Of a stretch of 64,000 nt of DNA, positions 53,180 to 62,281 are shown piece after piece. The DNA is from Pseudomonas sp. A34-9 (lineage in GTDB: Bacteria; Pseudomonadota; Gammaproteobacteria; Pseudomonadales; Pseudomonadaceae): positions 1,204,501-1,268,500 of the forward strand of contig NZ_CP119967.1 in assembly GCF_029543085.1 (NCBI RefSeq), in the 5' to 3' direction. The notes below the pieces were generated by a model. That model saw only the letters and a program-made list of their open reading frames with translations, searched no databases and had not been told where the DNA came from. Position 1 is the first letter of the stretch; every line of letters starts with the position of its first letter. Position numbers and translations under genes: made by a program.

Positions 53180-55461
53180 CCCCCGAGCAAATGCGCGACG
53201 CTTCGCTGCTTGAGCTGTTCAGCCTCGAAGCCGAAGCCCAGACCCAGGTGCTCAGCGCCGGTCTGCTGGCGCTGGAGCGCAACCCGACCCAGACCGATCA
53301 ACTGGAATCGTGCATGCGCGCGGCGCACTCGCTAAAAGGTGCGGCGCGGATTGTCGGCATCGACAGCGGCGTCAGTGTTGCGCATGTCATGGAGGATTGC
53401 CTGGTCAGCGCTCAGGAAGGGCGGTTGTTGCTGCGCCCGGAGCACATCGATGCGTTGTTGCAGGGCACCGACTTGCTGATGCGCATTGCGACGCCAGCGA
53501 ATGCTCCACAACCGGCTGACATCGAAGCGTATGTGACGTTGATGGCGCAGTTGCTTGATCCGGCGTCCCCGCCTGCCGTCGCAGCGCCAGTCATGGCCGA
53601 ATTGCAACTGCAAGCGCCGCGAGTCGAGCCGGCGCCGCCTGCGCCCGTCATCGACGTGGCGAGTGAGACGCCCGAGCCGGCGCCACGCAAAAACAAACGC
53701 AGCACCGAAGGTGGCGAACGCGTTTTGCGCGTTACCGCCGAGCGCCTGAACAGCCTGCTCGATCTGTCGAGCAAATCGCTCGTCGAAACCCAACGCCTGA
53801 AACCGCATCTGGCGACCATGCAACGCCTCAAGCGCATGCAGAACAACGGCCTGCGCGCGTTGGAAAACCTCAATGTGCACCTCAAGGAACACGCACTGAG
53901 CCTTGAGGCACTGGAAGCGTTGGAGGATGCGCGACGTCTGCTGGCCGAATCGCAGCAACTGCTGAGCGAAAAAAACGCCGAACTCGACGAATTCGCCTGG
54001 CAGGCCAGCCAGCGGGCACAAGTGCTCTACGACACCGCACTGGCCTGCCGCATGCGGCCCTTCGCCGATGTGCTGACCGGTCAGGTGCGCATGGTCCGTG
54101 ATCTGGGCCGCAGCCTCGGCAAGCAGGTACGCCTGGAAATCGAAGGCGAGAAAACTCAGGTCGACCGTGACGTGCTGGAGAAGCTCGAAGCACCGCTGAC
54201 CCATTTACTGCGCAACGCCGTCGATCACGGCATCGAAACCCCGGAACAGCGTCTGCGCAAGGGCAAGCCTGAAGAGGGCTTGATCCGCCTGCGCGCTTCG
54301 CATCAGGCCGGTCTGCTGGTGTTGGAACTGAGTGATGACGGCAACGGCGTTGATCTGGAAAAGGTCCGCCGCAGTATCGTCGAACGGCAGTTATCCCCAG
54401 CGGAAACGGCGGCGCAGTTGAGCGAGGAAGAACTGCTGACCTTCTTGTTCCTGCCCGGTTTCAGCCTGCGCGACACGGTCACCGAAGTGTCCGGGCGTGG
54501 CGTCGGTCTTGACGCGGTGCAGCACATGGTCCGGCAATTGCGCGGTGCGGTGGTGCTGGAGCAGACGGCGGGCGAGGGCAGTCGCTTCCATCTGGAAGTG
54601 CCGCTGACCTTGTCGGTGGTACGCAGTCTGGTGGTGGAGGTCGGTGAAGAAGCGTATGCCTTCCCGCTGGCGCACATCGAGCGCATGTGTGATCTGGCGC
54701 CGGAAGACATCGTGCAAGTCGAAGGTCGTCAGCATTTCTGGCACGAAGGCCAGCACGTCGGGCTGGTCGCGGCCAGCCAGTTGCTGAACCGTCCAGCCAG
54801 CCAGAACAGTGGCGAAACCCTTAAAGTCGTGGTGATCCGCGAGCGCGATGCGATTTATGGCGTTGCCGTGGAGCGCTTCATTGGCGAGCGCACATTGGTG
54901 GTCTTGCCACTCGATGAGCGTCTGGGCAAAGTGCAGGACATCTCTGCCGGCGCCTTGCTTGACGACGGTTCGGTGGTGCTGATCGTCGACGTTGAAGACA
55001 TGCTGCGTTCGGTGGACAAATTGCTCAACACCGGTCGCCTCGAGCGCATCGCCCGTCACGGCAATCAAGCCGCCGAAGCGGCGCGCAAACGCGTGCTGGT
55101 GGTCGACGATTCGCTGACCGTGCGCGAGCTGCAACGCAAGCTGCTGCTCAACCGTGGCTACGACGTCGCGGTGGCGGTGGACGGCATGGACGGTTGGAAC
55201 GCGCTGCGTTCGGAGGACTTCGATTTGCTGATCACCGACATCGACATGCCACGCATGGACGGCATCGAACTGGTCACGCTGTTGCGCCGCGACAACCGTC
55301 TGCAATCGCTGCCGGTGATGGTGGTGTCGTACAAGGATCGGGAAGAGGATCGCCGCCGTGGACTGGACGCCGGCGCCGACTATTATTTAGCCAAAGCCAG
55401 TTTTCATGACGACGCCCTGCTCGACGCAGTGGTCGAGCTCATCGGAGGAGCGCGGGCATGA
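53176..55461 (+). CDS. wspE: CheA-type hybrid histidine kinase WspE
   Basis: Protein of 761 residues. The Hpt domain has the phospho-histidine His51 in AAHSLKGAAR. A proline-rich linker and dimerisation region follow, then the ATPase domain (LLRNAVDHGIETPEQRLRKG, DDGNGVDLEKV, SGRGVGLDAV) and a CheW-like domain. A C-terminal receiver has the acceptor Asp688 (LLITDIDMPRMDG). It phosphorylates WspR and WspF. It overlaps wspD and wspF by four bases each. Confidence 0.95.
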   Translation: MTPEQMRDASLLELFSLEAEAQTQVLSAGLLALERNPTQTDQLESCMRAAHSLKGAARIVGIDSGVSVAHVMEDCLVSAQEGRLLLRPEHIDALLQGTDLLMRIATPANAPQPADIEAYVTLMAQLLDPASPPAVAAPVMAELQLQAPRVEPAPPAPVIDVASETPEPAPRKNKRSTEGGERVLRVTAERLNSLLDLSSKSLVETQRLKPHLATMQRLKRMQNNGLRALENLNVHLKEHALSLEALEALEDARRLLAESQQLLSEKNAELDEFAWQASQRAQVLYDTALACRMRPFADVLTGQVRMVRDLGRSLGKQVRLEIEGEKTQVDRDVLEKLEAPLTHLLRNAVDHGIETPEQRLRKGKPEEGLIRLRASHQAGLLVLELSDDGNGVDLEKVRRSIVERQLSPAETAAQLSEEELLTFLFLPGFSLRDTVTEVSGRGVGLDAVQHMVRQLRGAVVLEQTAGEGSRFHLEVPLTLSVVRSLVVEVGEEAYAFPLAHIERMCDLAPEDIVQVEGRQHFWHEGQHVGLVAASQLLNRPASQNSGETLKVVVIRERDAIYGVAVERFIGERTLVVLPLDERLGKVQDISAGALLDDGSVVLIVDVEDMLRSVDKLLNTGRLERIARHGNQAAEAARKRVLVVDDSLTVRELQRKLLLNRGYDVAVAVDGMDGWNALRSEDFDLLITDIDMPRMDGIELVTLLRRDNRLQSLPVMVVSYKDREEDRRRGLDAGADYYLAKASFHDDALLDAVVELIGGARA

Positions 55462-56468
55462 AGATCGCAATCGTCAACGACATGCCCATGGCGGTGGAGG
55501 CTCTGCGCCGGGCGCTGGCCTTCGAGCCGGCGCATCAGGTGGTCTGGGTCGCCCGCAACGGCGCCGAGGCGGTGCAACTGTGCGCCGAAAACACCCCCGA
55601 TCTGATCCTGATGGATCTGATCATGCCGGTGATGGACGGTGTCGAGGCCACCCGCCGAATCATGGCCGACACCCCGTGTGCCATTGTCATCGTCACCGTC
55701 GACCGCCAGCAGAACGTGCACCGGGTGTTTGAAGCCATGGGCCACGGCGCGCTGGATGTGGTCGATACTCCGGCACTCGGCGCCGGCGACGCGCGGGAAG
55801 CCGCCGCGCCGTTGCTGCGCAAGATCCTCAATATTGGCTGGCTGATCGGCGAGAAACCCACGCGTTCCCGGCCGGCGCCGCCGGCCCAGCGCAGTTCCGC
55901 TTCGTGCCAGCGGCTGGTGGCGATCGGCTCATCCGCAGGCGGGCCGGCGGCACTGGAAGTGCTGCTCAAAGGCTTGCCGAAGAATTTCTCGGCAGCCATT
56001 GTGCTGGTGCAGCATGTCGATCAGGTGTTTGCGGCTGGCATGGCCGAATGGCTGGCCAGCGCCAGCGGCCTCGATGTGCGTCTGGCCCGCGAAGGCGAAC
56101 CGCCGCAGGCCGGCGCGGTGCTGCTGGCCGGCACCAATCACCATATTCGCTTGTTGAAAAACGGCACGCTGGCCTACACCGCCGAGCCGGTCAACGAGAT
56201 CTACCGTCCTTCGATCGACGTGTTTTTCGAGAGTGTCGCAAGCTATTGGAATGGCGACGCCGTCGGGGTTTTATTGACCGGGATGGGACGCGACGGGGCG
56301 CAAGGGCTTAAGCTCATGCGCCAACAGGGTTATCTGACCATCGCGCAAGATCAGCAAAGCAGTGCGGTGTATGGCATGCCCAAGGCCGCTGCGGCCATTG
56401 ATGCCGCCGTAGAAATCCGTCCACTGGAAAGAATAGCGCCACGATTGCAGGAGATTTTCCCCAAATGA
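55458..56468 (+). CDS. wspF: CheB-type methylesterase WspF
   Basis: Protein of 336 residues. The receiver has Asp53 (LILMDLIMPVMDGVEATRR). The methylesterase domain has the Ser in AIGSSAGGPAALEVL, the His in VLVQHVDQVF and the Asp in LLTGMGRDGAQGL. It demethylates WspA and so damps signalling; loss of WspF locks the system on and gives wrinkly colonies. The reading frame is intact here. Confidence 0.95.
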   Translation: MKIAIVNDMPMAVEALRRALAFEPAHQVVWVARNGAEAVQLCAENTPDLILMDLIMPVMDGVEATRRIMADTPCAIVIVTVDRQQNVHRVFEAMGHGALDVVDTPALGAGDAREAAAPLLRKILNIGWLIGEKPTRSRPAPPAQRSSASCQRLVAIGSSAGGPAALEVLLKGLPKNFSAAIVLVQHVDQVFAAGMAEWLASASGLDVRLAREGEPPQAGAVLLAGTNHHIRLLKNGTLAYTAEPVNEIYRPSIDVFFESVASYWNGDAVGVLLTGMGRDGAQGLKLMRQQGYLTIAQDQQSSAVYGMPKAAAAIDAAVEIRPLERIAPRLQEIFPK

Positions 56469-56516
56469 TCAGGTCAATCCGCAATCCTGGCCTCCGCAGT
56501 ACTCAGGTGACCGCCC

Positions 56517-57518
56517 ATGAATGACTTACAGATCGACGACATTAAAACCGACGAAAACGCCGCCATGGTGTTGTTGGTGGACGATCAGGCGATGATCGGC
56601 GAAGCCGTGCGCCGGGGGCTGTCGAACGAAGAGAACATCGACTTCCACTTCTGCTCCGACCCGCACCAGGCCATTGCGCAAGCGGTGCGGATCAAGCCGA
56701 CGGTGATTTTGCAGGACCTGGTGATGCCCGGTCTCGATGGCCTGAGCCTGGTGCGCGAATACCGCAATCACCCGGCGACCAAGGACATTCCGATCATCGT
56801 CCTGTCGACCAAGGAAGACCCGCTGATCAAGAGCGCGGCGTTCTCGGCCGGGGCCAACGATTATCTGGTGAAACTGCCGGACACCATCGAGCTGGTGGCG
56901 CGCATCCGTTACCACTCGCGCTCGTACATGACGCTATTGCAGCGGGATGCGGCTTACCGCGCGCTGCGGGTCAGCCAGCAGCAATTGCTCGACACCAACC
57001 TGGTGCTGCAACGCCTGATGAACTCCGATGGCCTGACCGGGCTGTCTAATCGCCGGCACTTCGACGAATACCTGGAGCTGGAGTGGCGCCGTTCGCTGCG
57101 CGATCAGAGCCAGTTGTCGTTGCTGATGATCGATGTCGATTACTTCAAGTCCTACAACGACAGTTTTGGCCACGTAGAAGGCGACGAGGCGCTGCGCAAG
57201 GTCGCCACGGCGATCCGCGACGCCAGCGCACGACCTTCGGACTTGCCGGCACGTTATGGCGGTGAAGAGTTCGCGCTGGTGCTGCCGAACACCTCGCCGG
57301 GCGGTGCACGGCTGGTCGCGGAGAAACTGCGCCAGACCGTGGCTTCGCTGAAAATTCCGCACAACACCCCGGCGGACGGCGCGAGCCTGACGATCAGCAT
57401 CGGTCTGGCGACCATGGTGCCGCAGGCGGGCAGTGATTGCCGGTTGCTGATTTCGGCGGCGGATCGCGGGTTGTATCTGGCCAAGAACAACGGGCGTAAT
57501 CAGGTCGGAATCGAGTAA
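56517..57518 (+). CDS. wspR: Diguanylate cyclase response regulator WspR
   Basis: Protein of 333 residues. The receiver (1-130) has phosphorylation site Asp67 ([14 protein letters not shown]). A coiled stalk leads to a GGDEF domain with the active site GGEEF at 248-252. The inhibitory I-site RPSD at 239-242 lies five residues before it, so the product should feed back on the enzyme. It makes cyclic-di-GMP when phosphorylated by WspE. It follows wspF after a 48-base gap and ends the operon. Confidence 0.95.
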   Translation: MNDLQIDDIKTDENAAMVLLVDDQAMIGEAVRRGLSNEENIDFHFCSDPHQAIAQAVRIKPTVILQDLVMPGLDGLSLVREYRNHPATKDIPIIVLSTKEDPLIKSAAFSAGANDYLVKLPDTIELVARIRYHSRSYMTLLQRDAAYRALRVSQQQLLDTNLVLQRLMNSDGLTGLSNRRHFDEYLELEWRRSLRDQSQLSLLMIDVDYFKSYNDSFGHVEGDEALRKVATAIRDASARPSDLPARYGGEEFALVLPNTSPGGARLVAEKLRQTVASLKIPHNTPADGASLTISIGLATMVPQAGSDCRLLISAADRGLYLAKNNGRNQVGIE

Positions 57519-58007
57519 CGCCCTTCCCCTCACCCCAGCCCTCTCCCAAGGGGAGAGGGGGCCGACCGAGGTGTCTGGCGCTGAACATCGACCTGATCGA
57601 ACGAGTCGATTATGGATCTGCAAGCTTGGCAGGTCCGGATTCAGTAAAGCCGTTTCACGTCGGCGTATCTCTCAAATATCCCCCGATCGGTCCCCTCTCC
57701 CTCCGGGAGAGGGGGCCGACCGAGGTGTCTGGCGCTGTACATCGACCTGATCGACCAAGTCGATTATGGATCTGCAAGCTTGGCAATTATGGATTCGGCA
57801 AAGCCATTTCAGGTCGGCGTAGCGCTCAAATATCCCCCGATCGGTCCCCTCTCCCTCCGGGAGAGGGCTAGGGTGAGGGCTGGCAATCTCGACTCAGACG
57901 TTAACCTCCAGCCATTCACCCCCGGAGCCGCCAGACGGGCTGCCGTCACAGCCTGATTACGTTATACTCGCCGGCTTTCAAAAGTTCGCCAACGAGTGCT
58001 GCCCGTC
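57519..58007. other. 489-base gap between wspR and prfB
   Basis: Filled mostly by class F repeat copies (57530-57878), including the 154-base tandem duplication. The last 100 bases are the prfB promoter region with TATACT at 57963-57968. No gene was recognised. Confidence 0.7.
57561..57868. repeat. Tandem duplication of 154 bases (class F)
   Basis: Copy 1 is 57561-57714 and copy 2 is 57715-57868. Both run from GCCGACCGAGGTGTCTGGCG through ATGGATCTGCAAGCTTGGCA to CGATCGGTCCCCTCTCCCTC. The copies differ at scattered bases only, with a constant period of 154. Confidence 0.85.
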
Positions 58008-59103
58008 ATGGAAATCAACCCGATCCTGAACACCATCAAGGACCTGTCCGAGCGCTCCGAAACTATTCGGGGGTATCTTTGACTACGATCAAAAGCATGA
58101 GCGTCTGACTGAAGTCAATCGCGAGCTTGAAGATCCGAGTGTCTGGAACAAACCTGAATACGCCCAGGAGCTGGGCCGCGAGCGCTCGGCGCTGGCACAG
58201 ATCGTCGATACCCTCGATGAACTGAACGCCGGCCTGGCCGATTGCCGCGATCTGCTGGACATGGCCGTCGAAGAAAACGACGAAGGCGCAGTGGGCGATG
58301 TCGTCGCCGAGCTGGCCCGTCTCGAGGAAAATCTGGCCAAGCTGGAATTCCGCCGCATGTTCAGCCATGAAATGGACCCGAACAACGCCTACCTGGACAT
58401 CCAGGCCGGTTCCGGCGGCACCGAAGCCCAGGACTGGGCCAACATCCTCCTGCGCATGTACCTGCGCTGGGCGGATAAACGCGGTTTCGACGCGACCATC
58501 ATGGAGTTGTCGGCCGGTGAAGTCGCCGGTATCAAAGGCGCGACCGTGCACATCAAGGGCGAATATGCCTTTGGCTGGCTGCGTACCGAGATCGGCGTGC
58601 ACCGTCTGGTGCGCAAGAGCCCGTTCGACTCCGGCAACCGTCGTCACACCTCGTTCTCCGCGGTGTTCGTTTCGCCAGAGATCGACGACAAGGTCGAAAT
58701 CGAAATCAACCCGGCAGACCTGCGGATCGACACCTATCGTTCCTCCGGTGCCGGTGGTCAGCACGTAAACACCACCGACTCGGCCGTACGTATCACTCAC
58801 GTACCGACCAACACCGTGGTCAGCTGCCAGAACGAACGTTCCCAGCACGCCAACAAGGACACCGCCATGAAAATGCTGCGGGCCAAGTTGTACGAGCAGG
58901 AAATGCAGAAACGCAACGCCGCGTCGCAAGCGCTGGAAGACACCAAGTCCGACATCGGCTGGGGTCACCAGATTCGCTCGTACGTACTCGATGCGTCGCG
59001 GATCAAGGATCTGCGCACCAACATCGAACGCAGCGACTGCGACAAGGTACTCGACGGCGACATCGACGAATACTTGTATGCCAGCCTGAAATCGGGCCTG
59101 TAA
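58008..59103 (+). CDS. prfB: Peptide chain release factor 2, with programmed +1 frameshift
   Basis: Release factor of 364 residues that reads UGA and UAA stops. Codons 1-24 run from the ATG at 58008 ([20 protein letters not shown]) to an in-frame TGA at 58080-58082. Reading resumes one base later with GAC at 58081, so the coding sequence joins 58008-58079 to 58081-59103. The tripeptide anticodon SPF is at 204-206 and GGQ, which triggers hydrolysis, at 249-251, numbering one below E. coli. The frameshift lets the factor sense its own shortage. Confidence 0.96.
58068..58083 (+). promoter_or_regulatory. prfB recoding site
   Basis: CGGGGGTATCTTTGAC: an internal Shine-Dalgarno-like CGGGGG three bases before the CTT slip codon, followed by TGA and C. 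Every element of the known RF2 frameshift signal is present. Confidence 0.95.
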
Positions 59104-59217
59104 AAGACGCAATACAGCATCGGCTGATTCAAGCCGATCCCTGTAGGAGCCAGCCCAGCTGGCGATCTCCGGGCCGCAAGGCCCGGGGGCAACGAACCTG
59201 ATGGAATATCTAAAGAC

Positions 59218-60720
59218 ATGAGCGACCAACAACTCGACCCGCAAGCCCTGCAACAGGAAGAAAACTCCCTGATCGCCCTGCGCAAGGAAAAGCTGGCTGC
59301 CGAGCGCGCCAAGGGCAACGCCTTCCCGAACGACTTCCGCCGCGAAAACTACTGCGATGCTCTGCAGAAACAGTACGCGGACAAGACCAAGGAAGAGCTT
59401 GCAGAGGCTGCAATCCCGGTCAAGGTTGCCGGTCGCATCATGCTCAACCGTGGCTCGTTCATGGTGATCCAGGACATGACCGGTCGCATCCAGGTCTACG
59501 TCAACCGTAAAACCCTGTCGGAAGACACCCTGGCCGCGGTGAAAACCTGGGACATGGGCGACATCATTGCCGCCGAAGGCACCCTGGCGCGTTCCGGCAA
59601 GGGCGACCTGTACGTTGAAATGACCAGCGTGCGTCTGCTGACCAAATCGCTGCGCCCGCTGCCGGACAAGCACCACGGCCTGACCGACACCGAACAGCGC
59701 TACCGTCAGCGCTACGTTGACCTGATCGTCAACGAAGACGTGCGCCAGACCTTCCGCGTGCGTTCGCAAGTGATCGCGCACATCCGCAGCTTCCTGATGA
59801 AGCGCGACTTCCTCGAAGTCGAAACGCCGATGCTGCAGACCATTCCGGGCGGCGCTGCGGCCAAGCCGTTCGAAACCCACCACAACGCGCTGGACATGGA
59901 AATGTTCCTGCGTATCGCGCCAGAGCTGTACCTCAAGCGTCTGGTGGTCGGTGGTTTTGAAAAGGTTTTCGAGATCAACCGCAACTTCCGTAACGAAGGC
60001 GTTTCGACTCGTCACAACCCGGAATTCACCATGTTGGAGTTCTATCAGGCTTACGCCGACTACGAAGACAACATGGACCTGACCGAAGAACTGTTCCGCG
60101 AGCTGGCGCAGCTGGTGCTGGGCAGCACCGACGTGCCGTACGGCGACAAGGTGTTCCACTTCGGCGAGCCGTTCGTGCGCCTGTCGGTGTTCGACTCGAT
60201 CCTCAAGTACAACCCTGAGCTGACTGCCGATGATCTGAACGACATCGACAAGGCGCGCGCCATCGCCAAGAAGGCCGGCGCCAAGGTGCTGGGCTTCGAA
60301 GGTCTGGGCAAGCTGCAAGTGATGATTTTCGAAGAGCTGGTCGAGCACAAACTCGAGCAGCCGCACTTCATTACCCAGTACCCGTTCGAAGTGTCGCCGC
60401 TGGCCCGTCGCAACGATGACAACCCGAACGTCACTGACCGTTTCGAGCTGTTCATCGGTGGTCGTGAAATCGCCAACGCCTACTCCGAGTTGAACGACGC
60501 TGAAGATCAGGCCGAACGCTTCATGGCGCAGGTGGCCGACAAGGACGCCGGTGACGACGAAGCCATGCACTACGACGCCGACTTCGTTCGCGCGCTGGAG
60601 TACGGCATGCCGCCAACGGCCGGTGAAGGCATCGGCATCGACCGTCTGGTGATGTTGCTGACCAACTCGCCGTCGATCCGCGATGTGATCCTGTTCCCGC
60701 ACATGCGACCGCAAGCGTAA
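59218..60720 (+). CDS. lysS: Lysyl-tRNA synthetase, class II
   Basis: Enzyme of 500 residues that charges tRNA-Lys. The OB-fold anticodon-binding domain ([20 protein letters not shown]) precedes the class II core. Motif 2 is [20 protein letters not shown] and motif 3 is [11 protein letters not shown]. It lies 114 bases downstream of prfB, as in many proteobacteria. A small palindromic stretch (CCGGGCCGCAAGGCCCGG) separates the two. Confidence 0.97.
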   Translation: MSDQQLDPQALQQEENSLIALRKEKLAAERAKGNAFPNDFRRENYCDALQKQYADKTKEELAEAAIPVKVAGRIMLNRGSFMVIQDMTGRIQVYVNRKTLSEDTLAAVKTWDMGDIIAAEGTLARSGKGDLYVEMTSVRLLTKSLRPLPDKHHGLTDTEQRYRQRYVDLIVNEDVRQTFRVRSQVIAHIRSFLMKRDFLEVETPMLQTIPGGAAAKPFETHHNALDMEMFLRIAPELYLKRLVVGGFEKVFEINRNFRNEGVSTRHNPEFTMLEFYQAYADYEDNMDLTEELFRELAQLVLGSTDVPYGDKVFHFGEPFVRLSVFDSILKYNPELTADDLNDIDKARAIAKKAGAKVLGFEGLGKLQVMIFEELVEHKLEQPHFITQYPFEVSPLARRNDDNPNVTDRFELFIGGREIANAYSELNDAEDQAERFMAQVADKDAGDDEAMHYDADFVRALEYGMPPTAGEGIGIDRLVMLLTNSPSIRDVILFPHMRPQA

Positions 60721-60731
60721 ACGTTTCAGTT

Positions 60732-60760
60732 AAAAAGCCGCCTAAAACAGGCGGCTTTTT
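60732..60760 (+). terminator. Intrinsic terminator of prfB-lysS
   Basis: AAAAAGCCGCC / GGCGGCTTTTT stem with a seven-base loop. Confidence 0.92.
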
Positions 60761-60770
60761 ATTGCCTGTC

Positions 60771-60786
60771 TGGTACAAATGTATCA
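60771..60786. promoter_or_regulatory. Operator-like palindrome upstream of the TetR gene
   Basis: TGGTACAAATGTATCA, a 16-base inverted repeat with one mismatched pair, 40 bases before the TetR-family start. It overlaps the likely promoter, so autoregulation is inferred. Confidence 0.45.
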
Positions 60787-60825
60787 ATTGGTTAATTTTG
60801 CAATAGCAGAGGAAGTTCTGTCGTG

Positions 60826-61539
60826 ATGGGTGCAATAGCTCAAGAGGGTGCAGCGGGAATCGCCACTGCGGTCGCTGAAAGTGTTCAGTACCAGGGCCGC
60901 AAGGCCAGCCGACAGGGCAGTGAGCAGCGTCGCCAGGACATTCTCGACGCAGCGATGCGCATTGTCGTGCGTGACGGCGTGCGGGCGGTGCGCCACCGTG
61001 CCGTGGCTGCCGAGGCCGGTGTGCCGCTGTCGGCGACCACCTATTACTTCAAGGACATCGATGACCTGCTCACCGATACCTTCGCGCAATATGTCGAGCG
61101 CAGCGCGGCGTACATGGCCAAGTTGTGGGTCAACAATGAAGGTCTGCTGCGTGACATGGTCGTCAGTGGTGACGGTAGTCCCGAATCGCGCTCGCAACTG
61201 GCTGACGACATTGCGCGGCTGATGGCCGACTACGTGCATCGTCAGTTGGTTAACCGGCGTGAGCATTTGATGGCTGAGCAAGCGTTCCGCCAGGAAGCGC
61301 TGCTCAATCCGCGTCTGGCGATTCTGGTGCGCTCGCATCAGCAGATTCTGTTGCAGGGCACCTGCCAGTTGTTCCAGGTATTGGGCTCGCGTGAACCGCA
61401 GCAGGATGCCAAGGTGTTGACGGCGATTATCGGACGGATGGAATATCAGGGCCTGCTCAACGACGCCGAGCCTTTGGCCGAAGAGGACATGCTCGGCATT
61501 CTGACGCGCTACATGCATCTGGTCCTCGCGTCGGTGTAA
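60826..61539 (+). CDS. TetR-family transcriptional regulator
   Basis: Protein of 237 residues. An N-terminal extension of about 35 residues precedes the HTH (RQDILDAAMRIVVRDGVRAV, AEAGVPLSATTYYFKDIDDL). The C-terminal ligand domain has no recognised effector. Either GTG at 60823 or ATG at 60826 can start it; GAGGAAG lies upstream of both. A palindrome in its promoter suggests autoregulation. Target genes are unknown; the lipoprotein and DUF1704 genes downstream are candidates. Confidence 0.82.
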   Translation: MGAIAQEGAAGIATAVAESVQYQGRKASRQGSEQRRQDILDAAMRIVVRDGVRAVRHRAVAAEAGVPLSATTYYFKDIDDLLTDTFAQYVERSAAYMAKLWVNNEGLLRDMVVSGDGSPESRSQLADDIARLMADYVHRQLVNRREHLMAEQAFRQEALLNPRLAILVRSHQQILLQGTCQLFQVLGSREPQQDAKVLTAIIGRMEYQGLLNDAEPLAEEDMLGILTRYMHLVLASV

Positions 61540-61555
61540 TCCGCTGTTGTTTCAC

Positions 61556-61650
61556 CCTGTGGGAGCGAGCCTGCTCGCGAATGCGGTCTGACATTCAACA
61601 TCTCTGTTGCCTGACACACCGCTTTCGCGAGCAGGCTCGCTCCCACAGGG
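61556..61650. repeat. REPIN-like inverted pair, class B
   Basis: CCCTGTGGGAGCGAGCCTGC with its inverted partner, arms of 27 bases, between the TetR gene and the lipoprotein gene. Confidence 0.85.
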
Positions 61651-61694
61651 TAATGTGGCAATGTTCAGGGCCGTGTGTTCATAGGGAGTTTTGA

Positions 61695-62249
61695 ATGAAA
61701 GCCTGGCGTGGCGTGCTGATCGCCTTGTCGTTCCTGCTGCTCAGTGGCTGTCTGGTGACCTTCAAGGAGCCGCTGGCCGCCAGTGACCCGGCGCCCAAGG
61801 GCTTGCTCGGCAAATGGTCGAGCACCAATGCCTGGGGCGAGCCGATGAACCTTGAGCTGACACGCCTGGGCAATGACCGCTATCAGGCCGTCACGTACTT
61901 CAAGGCCAGGCCCCACGAGCGCGAAGCCTATCCGTTCACCGTCTCGCGCCACGGCAATCGCTGGTATCTGTCGGTGAAAGTCCCGGCACAGTACGGCGGC
62001 CACTACACCATCGCCGGTTTTGAACTCACCGATAAGCACGAACTGGTGGTTTACAACCTCGATCCTGAACAGATCAATCAAGCGATCAAACAGAAAGCCC
62101 TCGACGGTCAGGCCTTCCCGACCGACGATGGCGACGGCGTGTTGGTCGACAGCCGCCTCGACAAGGTCTTTGCTTACCTCGACGATCCGGCCAATTCCGA
62201 TGTTTTCGTTGAAGCCGTGCGCTACCAGCGTCAGGCCCGCGTCCAATAA
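61695..62249 (+). CDS. Lipoprotein, unknown function
   Basis: Protein of 184 residues with a lipoprotein signal peptide ending at the lipobox LLSGC (Cys19). The residue after Cys is Leu, so outer-membrane sorting is expected. The mature part is a compact beta-rich domain (KGLLGKWSSTNAWGEPMNLE, RYQAVTYFKARPHEREAYPF). It is followed after 32 bases by the DUF1704 gene on the same strand, so the two may work together. Function is not recognised. Confidence 0.8.
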   Translation: MKAWRGVLIALSFLLLSGCLVTFKEPLAASDPAPKGLLGKWSSTNAWGEPMNLELTRLGNDRYQAVTYFKARPHEREAYPFTVSRHGNRWYLSVKVPAQYGGHYTIAGFELTDKHELVVYNLDPEQINQAIKQKALDGQAFPTDDGDGVLVDSRLDKVFAYLDDPANSDVFVEAVRYQRQARVQ

Positions 62250-62281
62250 TTAACACGTCAGGTTTTCTACAGGAGTTTCGG

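Noticed and set aside
57561..57868. Direct repeat that could suggest a CRISPR array
   Set aside because: Only two units of 154 bases with no spacer pattern; no cas gene is in the window.
58063..60714. Open frame of 883 codons on the minus strand across prfB and lysS
   Set aside because: It lies opposite two certain essential genes, its composition is that of a complement frame of GC-rich coding DNA, and its translation has no recognisable domain.
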